Assembly (NCBI GenBank): GCA_017434085.1
Contig: JAFRFY010000184.1
Span: 1-49,214 of the forward strand
DNA: 49,214 nucleotides
Reading direction: 5' to 3'
Source: Clostridia bacterium
GTDB lineage: Bacteria; Bacillota; Clostridia; Christensenellales; Aristaeellaceae
Program-made: the position numbers and the translations under genes
The notes under the pieces: generated by a model
What the model saw: only the letters and a program-made list of their open reading frames with translations
What the model was told of the DNA's origin: nothing
The model's database searches: none
Shown: positions 1-8,411 of the stretch, piece by piece
Position numbering within the stretch: the first letter of the stretch is position 1
Layout of the letters: each line of letters opens with the position of its first letter

Positions 1-57
1 GAACCCACGACCTCCAGGGCCACAACCTGGCACTCTAACCAACTGAGCTATACCCAC
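1..57 (-). tRNA. tRNA-His (GTG), 3' end cut by window edge
   Basis: Read on the minus strand, the sequence gives a 7-nt acceptor strand GTGGGTA, a D-arm with AGCTCAGTTGG, and an anticodon stem CCAGG/CCTGG closing the loop TTGTGGC. The anticodon is GTG, so the tRNA carries histidine. The T-arm begins (GTGGGTTC) and runs off position 1, so the acceptor 3' strand is outside the window. A G lies just before the acceptor strand (position 58) and could be the extra G-1 typical of tRNA-His. It lies downstream of tRNA-Arg on the same strand and probably shares its transcript. Confidence 0.93.
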
Positions 58-63
58 CATAAC

Positions 64-140
<77 letters not shown>

Positions 141-183
141 AGTCTGAGACGCCTGGGAGAACAGTTCCCGCCGACAGTTATTA

Positions 184-212
184 ATTATAGCATCGTTTGA
201 CGATTTTGTCTA
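184..212 (-). promoter_or_regulatory. sigma-A promoter of the tRNA-Arg/tRNA-His unit
   Basis: Minus strand TAGACA (207-212), a 17-bp spacer and TATAAT (184-189), with TGC directly before the -10 box (extended -10). It lies about 44 bp upstream of the tRNA-Arg 5' end. The match is strong by inspection; the transcription start is inferred. Confidence 0.75.
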
Positions 213-285
213 TATCCCGTGCCCAAATAAACCAACATTTTACCTTCTGATGGTATAATGAAGCACGCTGACAGGGGGGCTTGCG

Positions 286-1590
286 ATGACCGGGAGGATT
301 GCCGCGGCAGTGCTTGCGCTGATGCTCATGGCGGGCGCGCAGGCCCAAAGCCTCTACGCGGTGCAGGCGGCGGGCGTGGCCGCGGTGGTGGACGGCGACG
401 GCGTCGAGATAATACGGGACGAAGCGGCGGACAGCGCCTTTGCCGTCGTGCCGGACGCCCTCTTCGCCCTGGGCACCGTCGGCGGCTACGGCCTCTATGA
501 CGCCGCCGGAAAGCGCGTGAACGCGGAGCGCTACGACATGCTGGAGGCCGCGGAGGGCGCGGTGCTGTACCGGCAGAACGGCCTCTGCGGCGCGATGGAT
601 GATCGCGGAGGGGCGCTCATACCGCCGGAGTGGGCCCAGCTCACCTGTGCGGGCGAGGGGGCCTTTCTGGCGCTGGAGGGGGACATCTACGACGACCTGC
701 CGGACGAGATGATCTGCGTCACCCCCGACGGCGCGCGGCTCACCACCGGCAGCTTCACCGCCGACGGCCTGCATCCCTTCCGCGACGGGCGCATGCCCTT
801 CATGCTGTCGGATGGGCAGTACGGCTATGTGGATGGACAGGGGCGGCAGGTCATCCCCCCGCAGTGGCGCTGGGCGGGCCCTTTTTCAGACGGGGTCGCC
901 ATCGTGTCCGACGGCAGGGACATGGGGCTCATCGACGCGCAGGGGGAGGTCGTCGTGTCGCCGCGCTATGCGTGGATGCGGCGGGGCGAGGGCTTTATCG
1001 TCGGGCTGGACGATGAGGGCCGGGTGGATGTCTATTCTGCCGACGGCTCCGGGCCGCGCTTCACATGGTCCGGCGTGGCCGACGCCGCGGAGGTCTGCGG
1101 CGCTTACATAGTCGTTTGGTCCGGGGATAAGGCGCTGCTCCTCGACGCCGTCGGGACCTGCCTGCGCGAGGGTCCCGCGGGTACGCTGTACACCCCGGGG
1201 CTCGACGGGCAGGTGATCGTCTCGGAGGGGGAATGGGGCGAGGCGTGCCAGTATGTGATGAACCCCGACGGCAGCGCCGCCTCGGCATCCTACCAATACA
1301 TCCTCCCGCTGTGCGGCGGGCGCTACGCCTTCATGACATTTGAACGAAAGGCGTCCGAATACGCCTGGTCGCAGGCGGACTGGGACTACGACAACGCGCG
1401 CTGGGGCCTGCTTTCCGAGGACGGGCGCGCGCTGCTGGACGCGGCGTATGATGAGATACTGCCCGCGGGGGACGACCGGCTGGTGCTGGCGACGGGGGAC
1501 GCGGTGATCTTCACTGACCTCGACGGCAACGCCTTAAAGACGTGGACCGTCACCGAAACAGCAGCGCCCAGTTCCGAAGCAGGCGCTTGA
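286..1590 (+). CDS. secreted WG-repeat protein
   Basis: 434 aa. Residues 1 to about 21 form a signal peptide: a short basic start, a hydrophobic Ala/Leu/Met core, and a likely cut after AQA. The rest consists of repeats of about 40-50 residues with the WG/KWG signature: a Gly-aromatic-Gly core, then D-x-x-G, a V-I-P or V-V-S-P turn and an aromatic residue (for example YGYVDGQGRQVIPPQW, MGLIDAQGEVVVSPRYAW, WGLLSEDGRALLDAAYDEI). WG repeats are thought to form a beta-propeller-like binding surface; the ligand is unknown. The start follows an AGGGGGG ribosome site. A TATAAT box lies at 254-259 but no good -35 is visible. The last 41 bp overlap the 3' end of the convergent carboxypeptidase gene. 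Family assignment is firm; function is not known. Confidence 0.85.
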   Translation: MTGRIAAAVLALMLMAGAQAQSLYAVQAAGVAAVVDGDGVEIIRDEAADSAFAVVPDALFALGTVGGYGLYDAAGKRVNAERYDMLEAAEGAVLYRQNGLCGAMDDRGGALIPPEWAQLTCAGEGAFLALEGDIYDDLPDEMICVTPDGARLTTGSFTADGLHPFRDGRMPFMLSDGQYGYVDGQGRQVIPPQWRWAGPFSDGVAIVSDGRDMGLIDAQGEVVVSPRYAWMRRGEGFIVGLDDEGRVDVYSADGSGPRFTWSGVADAAEVCGAYIVVWSGDKALLLDAVGTCLREGPAGTLYTPGLDGQVIVSEGEWGEACQYVMNPDGSAASASYQYILPLCGGRYAFMTFERKASEYAWSQADWDYDNARWGLLSEDGRALLDAAYDEILPAGDDRLVLATGDAVIFTDLDGNALKTWTVTETAAPSSEAGA

Positions 1591-2659
1591 AGGCCTGGCG
1601 GATGTCCAGCTTTTCCACGGTGTTGATGGCGACGAGATTGCACTGGGCGATCACGCCGCCGTCGCTCTTGATGGCGGCGGTGCCGAGGATGTCCCCGGCG
1701 CGCACCGGGGCCTCCGCCTGGTCGGGCAGCGTGACCATGACGTCCACCGGGCCGCCGATGCGCACCGCGCCGGAAAGCCCCTCCGCCGCGGCCACGTTGA
1801 CCGCCCGGTCCATGCCGTTGAGTACCGGCAGCGCCCGCACCACCTCGCCCGGCGCGTAGGCCTGCTCCAGCCGGAAGTTGTCGAAGCCGTAGTCCAGCAT
1901 GGCCGCGGCGGTATCGAACCAGGTGGGGCAGTTGAGCACCGCGCCGATCAGCTCGAGGCCGTCCCGCTTCGCCGAGAACACCAGGCAGCGCCCCGCCTTG
2001 CCGGTATAGCCGGTCTTGCCGCCGGTGGCGCCCTCGTAGGTGGTCAGCAGCTTGTTCTTGTTCTCCAGAACCCGGCTGTACTCGTTGCCCACCCAGGGGA
2101 TCACCTTGCGCTTGGTGCCGGTGATGGTGCGGAAGGTCTCGTTCTTCATGGCCTCCCGCATGATGCGCGCCAGCCCCAGCGCCGAGGTCACATGGCCGTC
2201 GGCGTCCAGCCCGTGGGGATTGACGAAGTGGGCGTCGGCGTTCAGCTCGGCGGCCCGGGCGTTCATCATCTTGGCAAAGGCGGGTACGCTGCCCGCGATG
2301 TGCTCCGCCACCGCCACCGCTGCGTCGTTGCCGCTTCGAAGCATCAGCCCGTAGAGCATGTGCTCCATGGACAGCTTCTCGCCCTCGGACAGGTAGAGCG
2401 ACGTGCCCGTGACCCCGGCGGCGTTTTTGCCCGCGGTGACCGTCTCGTCAAGCGCCGCGTTTTCCAGCGCCAGCAGCGTGGTCATCACCTTGGTGGTGGA
2501 GGCCATGGGGTACCGGGCGTCGGCGTTTTGGTCAAACAGCACCCGCCCGCTTGCGGCGTCGATCAGCACCGCCCCCTTGGCCGCCACCGTCAGCGCCTCC
2601 GAGGCCGACGCCCCCGGCATCATCCATATCAGTATCAGTAAAAGCGCGATTCGCCTCAT
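1550..2659 (-). CDS. D-alanyl-D-alanine carboxypeptidase (PBP5/DacF family)
   Basis: 369 aa. It trims the terminal D-Ala from peptidoglycan stem peptides on the outer face of the membrane. A signal peptide covers residues 1-20 (cleavage near GASAS). The three serine-hydrolase motifs are present and correctly spaced: STTK at 54-57 (nucleophile Ser54), SGN at 109-111 and KTG at 215-217. About 120 residues follow, matching the PBP5 C-terminal beta domain. The ATG at 2659 is preferred over upstream in-frame codons because GCGGAGGCGGAC precedes it and it starts the signal peptide. It stands alone, convergent with the WG-repeat gene, with the coding ends overlapping by 41 bp. A role in vegetative wall versus spore cortex (dacA versus dacF) cannot be decided from sequence. 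Confidence 0.93.
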   Translation of the reverse strand: MRRIALLLILIWMMPGASASEALTVAAKGAVLIDAASGRVLFDQNADARYPMASTTKVMTTLLALENAALDETVTAGKNAAGVTGTSLYLSEGEKLSMEHMLYGLMLRSGNDAAVAVAEHIAGSVPAFAKMMNARAAELNADAHFVNPHGLDADGHVTSALGLARIMREAMKNETFRTITGTKRKVIPWVGNEYSRVLENKNKLLTTYEGATGGKTGYTGKAGRCLVFSAKRDGLELIGAVLNCPTWFDTAAAMLDYGFDNFRLEQAYAPGEVVRALPVLNGMDRAVNVAAAEGLSGAVRIGGPVDVMVTLPDQAEAPVRAGDILGTAAIKSDGGVIAQCNLVAINTVEKLDIRQAFKRLLRNWALLFR

Positions 2660-2710
2660 GTCCGCCTCCGCAATGCGATTGATCTGCCAATAATATAGGC
2701 AGAGGGGACG

Positions 2711-2766
2711 AAAAACATGACAAGGCGGGCCGAACCCCCAAAGGGATTCGGCCCGCCTTGTCATGC
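2711..2766 (-). terminator. intrinsic terminator of the rqcH-DUF1836 unit
   Basis: A perfect 19-bp inverted repeat (arms 2716-2734 and 2747-2765) with a 12-nt loop. On the minus strand it is followed by TTTTTCG. It begins just past the stop of the DUF1836 gene and separates that unit from the carboxypeptidase gene. Confidence 0.92.
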
Positions 2767-2770
2767 TTTA

Positions 2771-3262
2771 TCAGCTTTCCTCCACCTCTCCGTTCAGCGC
2801 CGCCACGCAGCCCACGCGGAAGCCGGAGGAGAGTATGGCGAAATCCAGCGCGGCGTCCAGGGGGTCGGCGTCGTCGATGCGCAGCGAATGGATCACGTCG
2901 TTGAACCGCTGGCAGAAGGCTGCGTAGAGCGCCTCGACCGTCTGCCCCTCCCTACGCGCCAGCATGGCGCGGATCTCCTCCATGGCGGACACCTGCTTTA
3001 ACGCCACGATCATGATCAGCAGCGCGATCTGCTCCCGGCTGTACTTCTTGCCCGCGGGGCGGGGGATCAGGCGGCTCTTGACGTAGTTGTTGATCATGGC
3101 GGGGGACAGGAAGCGCTTCATGTCCGCGCCGTAGAGCGGCTGGTAGATGCGCCCGATGAAGGTGATGACCTGATCCATGTACAGCCCGAGATCGGGGATT
3201 TGCGCCCACGGCACGGGCGCGAAGGCGCTGATATCCTGAAATCCGGGGGACATGCCCTCCAT
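2771..3262 (-). CDS. DUF1836 domain protein (MerR-like DNA-binding candidate)
   Basis: 163 aa. The central part matches DUF1836: a DMKRFLSPAMINNYVKSRLI helix-turn-helix-like block (about 48-67), a charged turn, then KKYSREQIALLIMIVALKQV. That pattern of picking a helix and then testing a list of helices resembles the N-terminal domain of MerR regulators, so DNA binding is likely, but no target is known. It starts 7 bp after the rqcH stop and ends at a strong terminator, so it is the last gene of a two-gene unit. Family call is confident; biological role is unknown. Confidence 0.85.
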   Translation of the reverse strand: MEGMSPGFQDISAFAPVPWAQIPDLGLYMDQVITFIGRIYQPLYGADMKRFLSPAMINNYVKSRLIPRPAGKKYSREQIALLIMIVALKQVSAMEEIRAMLARREGQTVEALYAAFCQRFNDVIHSLRIDDADPLDAALDFAILSSGFRVGCVAALNGEVEES

Positions 3263-3269
3263 CTCCCTT

Positions 3270-4994
3270 CTAACGGTCCGGTTCGATTTTCAGCGGCTCC
3301 ACATAGAGCGTGCGCTGATGGGTGTAGATCACGAACCCCGGCTTCGTGCCGCCGGGCTTTTTGACGTAGCGCCTGAGGGTGTAGTCCACCGGCACCCGGG
3401 AGGACGCGCCGCCCTTGGAGTACGCCGCCGCCAGCCGCGCGGCCCAGCCGATGGTGGCGTCGTCCGGGTTCGGATCGACGATGATCACGTGGGAGCCGGG
3501 CATGTCCTTGGCGTGCAGCCACACCTCGTCGGGCTGGGCGGTGAAGGTCAGCTTGTCGTTTTGCAGGTTGTTCTTGCCCACCAGCACCACCCGGCCCGAG
3601 GGGGCGGTGAAGCGCATGGGCTTCGAGGGTGGCAGCTGCTTTAGCTGCCGGCGGCTGCGGTTGGGCTTGACGTAGCCGAACTTCTCCAATTCCTGCCGAA
3701 GCTCGAAAAGCTCCGATTCCTCGAGACACTTGGACAGGTTGTCCATCTGGCCCTCAAGGTAGCTTAATTCCGATGACGTCTTTTCGATCTGCTCCGCCGC
3801 CAGTGTCTTGGCGTTGCGGGCCTTCTGGTAGAGCTTGAAATACCTCTGGGCGTTCTGGCCGGGGGACAGCTTTTCGTCCAGCTCGACGGTCAATTGCGGC
3901 ATGTCCGGCTCGTAGTAATTCGGAAGGTCCACGGACCGCATGCCCTTTTGCGCCAGGTGCAAATTGGCGGTGAGCAGCTCGCCCTTTAAGCGGTACTCCT
4001 CCATGCGCTCGCTGCCCAGCAGCGCCTCCCGCTGCAGCGCCAGCTTGCGCTCCAGGCGCTCGATGTTCTTTTTGAGGGTGCGGTGGATGGCGGCGCTCTT
4101 TTGCTGGATGCGCTCGTTCATGTCCCGCGTGCGGTAGAAGGCGTCCGCCGCCTCGGAGATGGTGGGGTAGCGCTCCGCGCGCAGGTGGGCGCGGCTTCGG
4201 TATTCAAAGGCCACCACGTCCGCGGGCGCGCCGCTCTCGTCGAGGAGCACCGCCGGGGCGACGTGCCCGGGGATGGCCTTGAGGTTGTCCGCGATGCTTT
4301 GGCAGCAGGCGCGCAGGTCGATCTCGTCGGAGTGCGCCTCCTCGCTGCCCGTGGCGCGAAATGCCAGCTCCCGCGCGGTCTGGGCGGACATGCCGCTTAC
4401 GGTTTGGGCGATCAGCTTATGCAGCCTGCCGTTCATGCCCGCCATGGCGGCGTAGAGGGCGTCGGCGGTCACGGCGTCGTAATTGATCTTGCCGTGGGCG
4501 GGGGGCAGCTCGTAGCGCAGCCCCGGCAGCACCTCGCGCACCGAGGAGATCTGGTCGTTGACCCGGCGGGCGCTGTCGATGATCCTGCCGCCCTCGTCCA
4601 CGAAGATCAGGTTGGAGTGCTTGCCCATGAACTCGCAGATCAGCTTCTTGCGGGCGGGGTCGCCCAGCTCGTCGCGGTGCTCGATCTCGATTTCGAGGAT
4701 GCGGTCGGCGAGGATCTGCCGGACCGCCGCCACGCGCCCCCCGACGATGTGCTTGCGCATCAGCATGCACAGCGCCGGCGGCTCCAGCGGGTTGTTCTTC
4801 TTCACACGGGTCAGGTGCGCCCGGGCGCAGTTGGCCGTGGCGGACAGCAGAAGCTGGCGGTTCTCGCCGTCGCTTCGGACGGTCAGTATGATCTCGTCCC
4901 GCTCCGGCTGCACCACCTTGGCGACGCGCCCTCCCGCCAGCGCGGCGTTCAGCTCCCGGGCGATCAGGCCCAGCGTCAGTCCGTCCATAGGCAT
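3270..4994 (-). CDS. rqcH: RqcH/NFACT family ribosome-quality-control protein
   Basis: 574 aa, the usual NFACT length. RqcH binds stalled 50S subunits and recruits tRNA-Ala to add C-terminal alanine tails that mark the nascent chain for proteolysis. It shows the NFACT-N domain (FbpA-like, about 1-200), with the Asp97-Arg98 pair that is essential in B. subtilis RqcH, then helix-hairpin-helix and long coiled-coil segments (about 290-430) and the NFACT-R domain (about 450-560). Older annotations call the family fibronectin-binding protein. The start MPMDG is chosen because GGAGG lies 10 nt upstream; a second ATG at 4988 is possible. It is co-transcribed with the DUF1836 gene, and its promoter overlaps that of gerM. 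Confidence 0.95.
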   Translation of the reverse strand: MPMDGLTLGLIARELNAALAGGRVAKVVQPERDEIILTVRSDGENRQLLLSATANCARAHLTRVKKNNPLEPPALCMLMRKHIVGGRVAAVRQILADRILEIEIEHRDELGDPARKKLICEFMGKHSNLIFVDEGGRIIDSARRVNDQISSVREVLPGLRYELPPAHGKINYDAVTADALYAAMAGMNGRLHKLIAQTVSGMSAQTARELAFRATGSEEAHSDEIDLRACCQSIADNLKAIPGHVAPAVLLDESGAPADVVAFEYRSRAHLRAERYPTISEAADAFYRTRDMNERIQQKSAAIHRTLKKNIERLERKLALQREALLGSERMEEYRLKGELLTANLHLAQKGMRSVDLPNYYEPDMPQLTVELDEKLSPGQNAQRYFKLYQKARNAKTLAAEQIEKTSSELSYLEGQMDNLSKCLEESELFELRQELEKFGYVKPNRSRRQLKQLPPSKPMRFTAPSGRVVLVGKNNLQNDKLTFTAQPDEVWLHAKDMPGSHVIIVDPNPDDATIGWAARLAAAYSKGGASSRVPVDYTLRRYVKKPGGTKPGFVIYTHQRTLYVEPLKIEPDR

Positions 4995-5027
4995 GGCTCA
5001 ACATCCTCCGATTTCACAGATATCAAC

Positions 5028-5056
5028 ATTATACCCCATGACGGCGTATTGCGCAA
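5028..5056 (-). promoter_or_regulatory. rqcH promoter, -35 shared with gerM promoter
   Basis: Minus strand TTGCGC (5051-5056), 17-bp spacer, TATAAT (5028-5033). The -35 lies in the palindrome TTGCGCAA (5049-5056), which also supplies the -35 of the opposite promoter. Confidence 0.7.
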
Positions 5057-5077
5057 CCGCAATATCTGTGATAAAAT
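5049..5077 (+). promoter_or_regulatory. gerM operon promoter, -35 shared with rqcH promoter
   Basis: Plus strand TTGCGC (5049-5054), 17-bp spacer, TAAAAT (5072-5077). The arrangement is a mirror image of the rqcH promoter around the palindrome TTGCGCAA. The transcript would carry a leader of about 85 nt before the ATG at 5167. Confidence 0.65.
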
Positions 5078-5166
5078 ACCAGTAAACACGGTCCGGCGAA
5101 TTGCGCATACCTTCCGGTGCGGCGGAATAGATTGAATCGAAACGCATGTCACAAGGAGGGTTCCGG

Positions 5167-6282
5167 ATGAATATCTCACAGAATCAGCGAAAGGTCTACT
5201 ATCTGGCGCTGGCGCTCATACTGGTCGCCATCGCGCTGGTCAGCACGTGGTCGCTGTGGCTGAAGCCCGCGGATTCGTCTTCCCTTATAGCGCCCACGCC
5301 CACCGCCGCGCCGCAGGCCACCCCGGCACCATTAGCGACGCCGACCGTCGGGGCGGCCGCGGAGGCAACCGCCGCGCCGACGCAGACGGCGAAGAAGACC
5401 TCGACCATCGTCTACTACCAGGACAACTACGGCTACCTGGTGCCGGTGATGTGCTCGGTACCCCTGGCGGACGGCATCGCCAAGGCCACGCTGTCGATGA
5501 TGGTGCAGTCGCCGGACAACGACATGCAGGCCGCGCGGCTGGGGCTGCGCACGGTGCTGCCGGAGAACACCTCCATCGACCTGGACATCTCCGGCGGCCT
5601 CGCGCGGATCGACCTGGGCCGCGAGGTGCTGGACATGGCCGACGCCGCCGCGGAGAGCAACATGATCGACGCCATCGTGCAGACATTGACCGAGTTCGAC
5701 ACCGTGGACCGCGTGGAATTCCTGATCGGCGGGCAGAAGCGGGAGAAGCTGACCCACGGCACCGACGTCTCGAAGACCTTCACCCGCGGCGACATCAACG
5801 TGGAGTCCATGGAGCCCACCATGAGTATGACCGACGTAAGCCCCGTGATGCTGTACTTCCCGGCGGATTCCGGGGCGGTGATCGTGCCGGTGACCCGCAT
5901 GGTGGAGGGCAAATCGGACATCAACACCGCCGTGCTGGAGCTGGCCAAGGGCCCCACCGGGGACGAGATGCTGGAGAGCGTGGTCCCGGCGGGGTGCGGG
6001 CTCATAGACGTGAAGGTAGAAAACGGCGTGGCGAAGCTGAACTTCACCGGTGAATTCGTGAACCTCGTGCAGAATTCCGACGGCGGCCGGCTGGCGCTCA
6101 AGGCGCTGGTGCTGACGTGCACGCAGTTCGACGGCGTGAAGTCGGTGGAGCTGTACGTGGACGGCCAGCCCTACGACGCCGCCCAGGGCGAGCTGGGCGT
6201 GCCGTCGTTCATGAACATCGCCGATTCGATCTACTACGAAGCCATACAGACCCAGTCGAACGCGCTGTTCGAGGTGGATTGA
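5167..6282 (+). CDS. gerM: GerM-like protein with two GerMN domains
   Basis: 371 aa. One N-terminal membrane anchor (about residues 11-30) is followed by a Pro/Thr/Ala-rich linker (about 33-80) and two GerMN domains (about 85-205 and 225-350). Each carries the family pattern of a YY or LYFP strand, a long helix and an F-x-G/V-x-x-V-E-L/F strand. In B. subtilis GerM takes part in sporulation (septum and engulfment complex) and in germination; the same outer-membrane-face role is inferred here. The ATG at 5167 is chosen because AAGGAGGG precedes it; an upstream in-frame ATG at 5146 lacks a site. It heads a cluster with rph-rdgB and yfcE, the same order as gerM-rph-ysnA-ysnB in B. subtilis, which supports the naming. 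Confidence 0.88.
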   Translation: MNISQNQRKVYYLALALILVAIALVSTWSLWLKPADSSSLIAPTPTAAPQATPAPLATPTVGAAAEATAAPTQTAKKTSTIVYYQDNYGYLVPVMCSVPLADGIAKATLSMMVQSPDNDMQAARLGLRTVLPENTSIDLDISGGLARIDLGREVLDMADAAAESNMIDAIVQTLTEFDTVDRVEFLIGGQKREKLTHGTDVSKTFTRGDINVESMEPTMSMTDVSPVMLYFPADSGAVIVPVTRMVEGKSDINTAVLELAKGPTGDEMLESVVPAGCGLIDVKVENGVAKLNFTGEFVNLVQNSDGGRLALKALVLTCTQFDGVKSVELYVDGQPYDAAQGELGVPSFMNIADSIYYEAIQTQSNALFEVD

Positions 6283-6310
6283 TTGAGGCTATACGAAAGG
6301 AATGACCCCC

Positions 6311-7642
6311 ATGGATACGATCGACAGGGCGTCCGACGCGCTGCGCATGGTGCGCATCGTGCCGGACTATACGGAGATGGCGGCGGGGTCGGTGCTGATC
6401 AGCTGCGGCAGGACCCGCGTGATCTGCACCGCCTCGGTGCAGGAGGGCGTGCCCCCGTTTTTGAAGGGGAAGGGCAAGGGCTGGCTGACGGCGGAGTACG
6501 CCATGCTGCCCGGCTCAACGTCCCAGCGCAAGCCGAGGGACGGCGTCAAGAAGGACGGCCGTAGCGTGGAGATACAGCGGCTGATCGGGCGCTCCCTCCG
6601 CGCGGCGTGCGACCTTGCGCGGCTCGGGGAGCGCACGGTCTACATTGACTGCGACGTCATACAGGCCGACGGCGGAACCCGCACGGCCTCCATCACCGGC
6701 GCGTTCACGGCGCTGTGCATCGCCGTGGACCGGCTGATGCAGGAGGGCAAGCTGGTGGATTCGCCCATCATACGGCAGGTGGCGGCGGTGTCCGCCGGTG
6801 TGGTCGACGACGTGTGCACCCTCGATCTGGAGTACGCGCAGGACAGCCGCGCCCAGGTGGACATGAACATCGTCATGACCCGGGACGGCAAGGGCACGCT
6901 GGGCTTCGTGGAGGTGCAGGGCACCGGCGAGGGCCGCTGCTACACCCGCGGGGAGCTGGATCGGCTGCTGGCGCTGGGCGAGAAGGGCTGCCTCGAGCTC
7001 ATGGAGGCGCAGACCGCCGCGCTGGGCGAGCGGGCGCAGGTGATCTGCCAAAAGCCCCGGCTGGTGATCGCCAGCAACAACTTCGGCAAGCTGAGGGAAT
7101 TCAAGCAGATCCTGGGGGACCGCTTCGACGTGGTCTCCATGCGGGAGACGGGCGTCGAGATCGACGTGGAGGAAAACGGCGAGACCTTCGAGGCAAACGC
7201 CCTCATCAAGGCCCACGCGCTGATGGACATCTGCCATTGCGCCACGCTGGCGGACGATTCCGGGCTGTGCGTGGACCAGCTGGGCGGACGCCCCGGCGTG
7301 CACTCCGCCCGCTACTGCGGCGTCCACGGGGACGACGAGGCCAACAACCAACTGCTCCTGAAGGAGCTGGCCGATAAGCCCAGGCCCCACAGGGCCCACT
7401 ACGGCGCGGCGCTGGCGCTGTGTAGGCCCGGGCGGGAGGACATCGTGGTCTACGGCCGGTGCGAGGGGCAGATCATCGACGAATACCGGGGCGACGGCGG
7501 CTTCGGCTACGACCCGCTTTTCCTGTCCGACGACCTGGGCGTGACCTTCGCCGAGGCGTCGCCGGAGGCCAAGAACGGCGTATCCCACCGCGCCCGCGCC
7601 GCGCGGATGGCGCTCGAGCGCCTGGAGGCCGAAAATGGTTAG
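6311..7642 (+). CDS. rph: RNase PH / XTP-dITP diphosphatase fusion
   Basis: 443 aa, two enzymes in one chain. Residues 1-240 are RNase PH, which trims tRNA 3' ends phosphorolytically: GWLTAEYAMLPGST (57-70), EIQRLIGRSLR (about 88), DCDVIQADGGTR (113-124) and an EVQGTGEG motif. Residues 249-443 are RdgB/HAM1, which hydrolyses non-canonical purine nucleoside triphosphates: LVIASNNFGK, DDSGLCVD, GGRPGVHSARY, GYDPLF. Both halves look complete. The genes are separate in B. subtilis (rph, ysnA); this fusion is known in other Firmicutes. ATG 6311 is chosen because AAAGGA ends 9 nt upstream; the ATG at 6302 directly abuts that site. The end overlaps the next start by 8 bp. Confidence 0.93.
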   Translation: MDTIDRASDALRMVRIVPDYTEMAAGSVLISCGRTRVICTASVQEGVPPFLKGKGKGWLTAEYAMLPGSTSQRKPRDGVKKDGRSVEIQRLIGRSLRAACDLARLGERTVYIDCDVIQADGGTRTASITGAFTALCIAVDRLMQEGKLVDSPIIRQVAAVSAGVVDDVCTLDLEYAQDSRAQVDMNIVMTRDGKGTLGFVEVQGTGEGRCYTRGELDRLLALGEKGCLELMEAQTAALGERAQVICQKPRLVIASNNFGKLREFKQILGDRFDVVSMRETGVEIDVEENGETFEANALIKAHALMDICHCATLADDSGLCVDQLGGRPGVHSARYCGVHGDDEANNQLLLKELADKPRPHRAHYGAALALCRPGREDIVVYGRCEGQIIDEYRGDGGFGYDPLFLSDDLGVTFAEASPEAKNGVSHRARAARMALERLEAENG

Positions 7643-8096
7643 GCTGGGCATCGTCTCCGACAGCCATCGGGACCGGTTCTGGACGGAGCGCTTCCTGGTG
7701 GTCGCCAACCGGGAGTGCTTCGACGCGGTGTTCCACCTGGGCGACGGCGAGGGCGAAGCCCGCTGGCTGTCCAGGCGGCTGGATATGCTGCTTTATTTCG
7801 TGCCGGGCAACTGCGACAGGTCCGACGCCGCCCCGTGGACAGTCAAGGTCTGCGAGGGGCACCGCATACTGGCCTGCCACGGGCACCAGTACGACGTCAA
7901 ATGGGGGCTCGACGCCCTCTCCTATCGCGCCGAGGAGTGCGGCGCGGACATCGCGCTCTACGGCCACACCCACGAGGCCGCCGCGGAATACGTGGGGAAG
8001 GTGCTGACGCTCAACCCCGGCGCGCTGATGGGCGGGCGCTACGCGGTGCTCACGCTGGACGGGAAGCGCGTCATACCCACATTACTTGAATTATAG
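7635..8096 (+). CDS. yfcE: YfcE/MJ0936-family metallophosphodiesterase
   Basis: 153 aa, normal for the family. All metal-ligand motifs of the small calcineurin-like phosphodiesterases are present: SDSH (8-11), LGDGE, PGNCD, CHGH and YGHTH near residue 112. Such enzymes hydrolyse phosphodiesters in vitro; the physiological substrate is not established. The ATG overlaps the end of the rph-rdgB gene by 8 bp, suggesting translational coupling. It corresponds to ysnB in the B. subtilis gerM cluster. Confidence 0.92.
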   Translation: MVRLGIVSDSHRDRFWTERFLVVANRECFDAVFHLGDGEGEARWLSRRLDMLLYFVPGNCDRSDAAPWTVKVCEGHRILACHGHQYDVKWGLDALSYRAEECGADIALYGHTHEAAAEYVGKVLTLNPGALMGGRYAVLTLDGKRVIPTLLEL

Positions 8097-8108
8097 GAGG
8101 AGATACGG

Positions 8109-8396
8109 ATGATCCGGCATATCGTGATGTTCAAGATCAAGGATGAATTCAAGGGCGAGATTCCCCAGCTGGTGAAGAATTTCTACGGCATGAAGGGCAA
8201 AATCGAGGGCATGCTGGATCTGGAGGCCGGCGCGGACGTGCTGCACAGCGAGCGCAGTTACGACCTGGCGCTGATCACGCTGTTTGAGACCCGGGAGGCC
8301 TTCGACGCCTACCAGACCCACCCGGTCCACCTGCCCGTGAAGAAGCGCATGCACGAGGTGCGCAGCGGCTCGGTGGCCTGCGATTTTGAGGTCTGA
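8109..8396 (+). CDS. Dabb (stress-responsive alpha/beta barrel) protein
   Basis: 95 aa, a single Dabb domain: MIRHIVMFKIKDEF at the start, a central charged helix, then the D-L-A-L-x-T-x-F-E-T-x-E-A-F-x-A-Y-Q-T-H-P-x-H pattern, which is diagnostic. Dabb proteins form dimeric ferredoxin-like barrels; some are cyclases or stress proteins, most are uncharacterised. GGAGGAGATACGG gives a strong ribosome site. It lies between yfcE and the RhaM-like gene, 12 and 15 bp away, in one transcription unit. Both this protein and its neighbour use the dimeric alpha/beta-barrel fold. Confidence 0.9.
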   Translation: MIRHIVMFKIKDEFKGEIPQLVKNFYGMKGKIEGMLDLEAGADVLHSERSYDLALITLFETREAFDAYQTHPVHLPVKKRMHEVRSGSVACDFEV

Positions 8397-8411
8397 TTCG
8401 GAGGATATACG

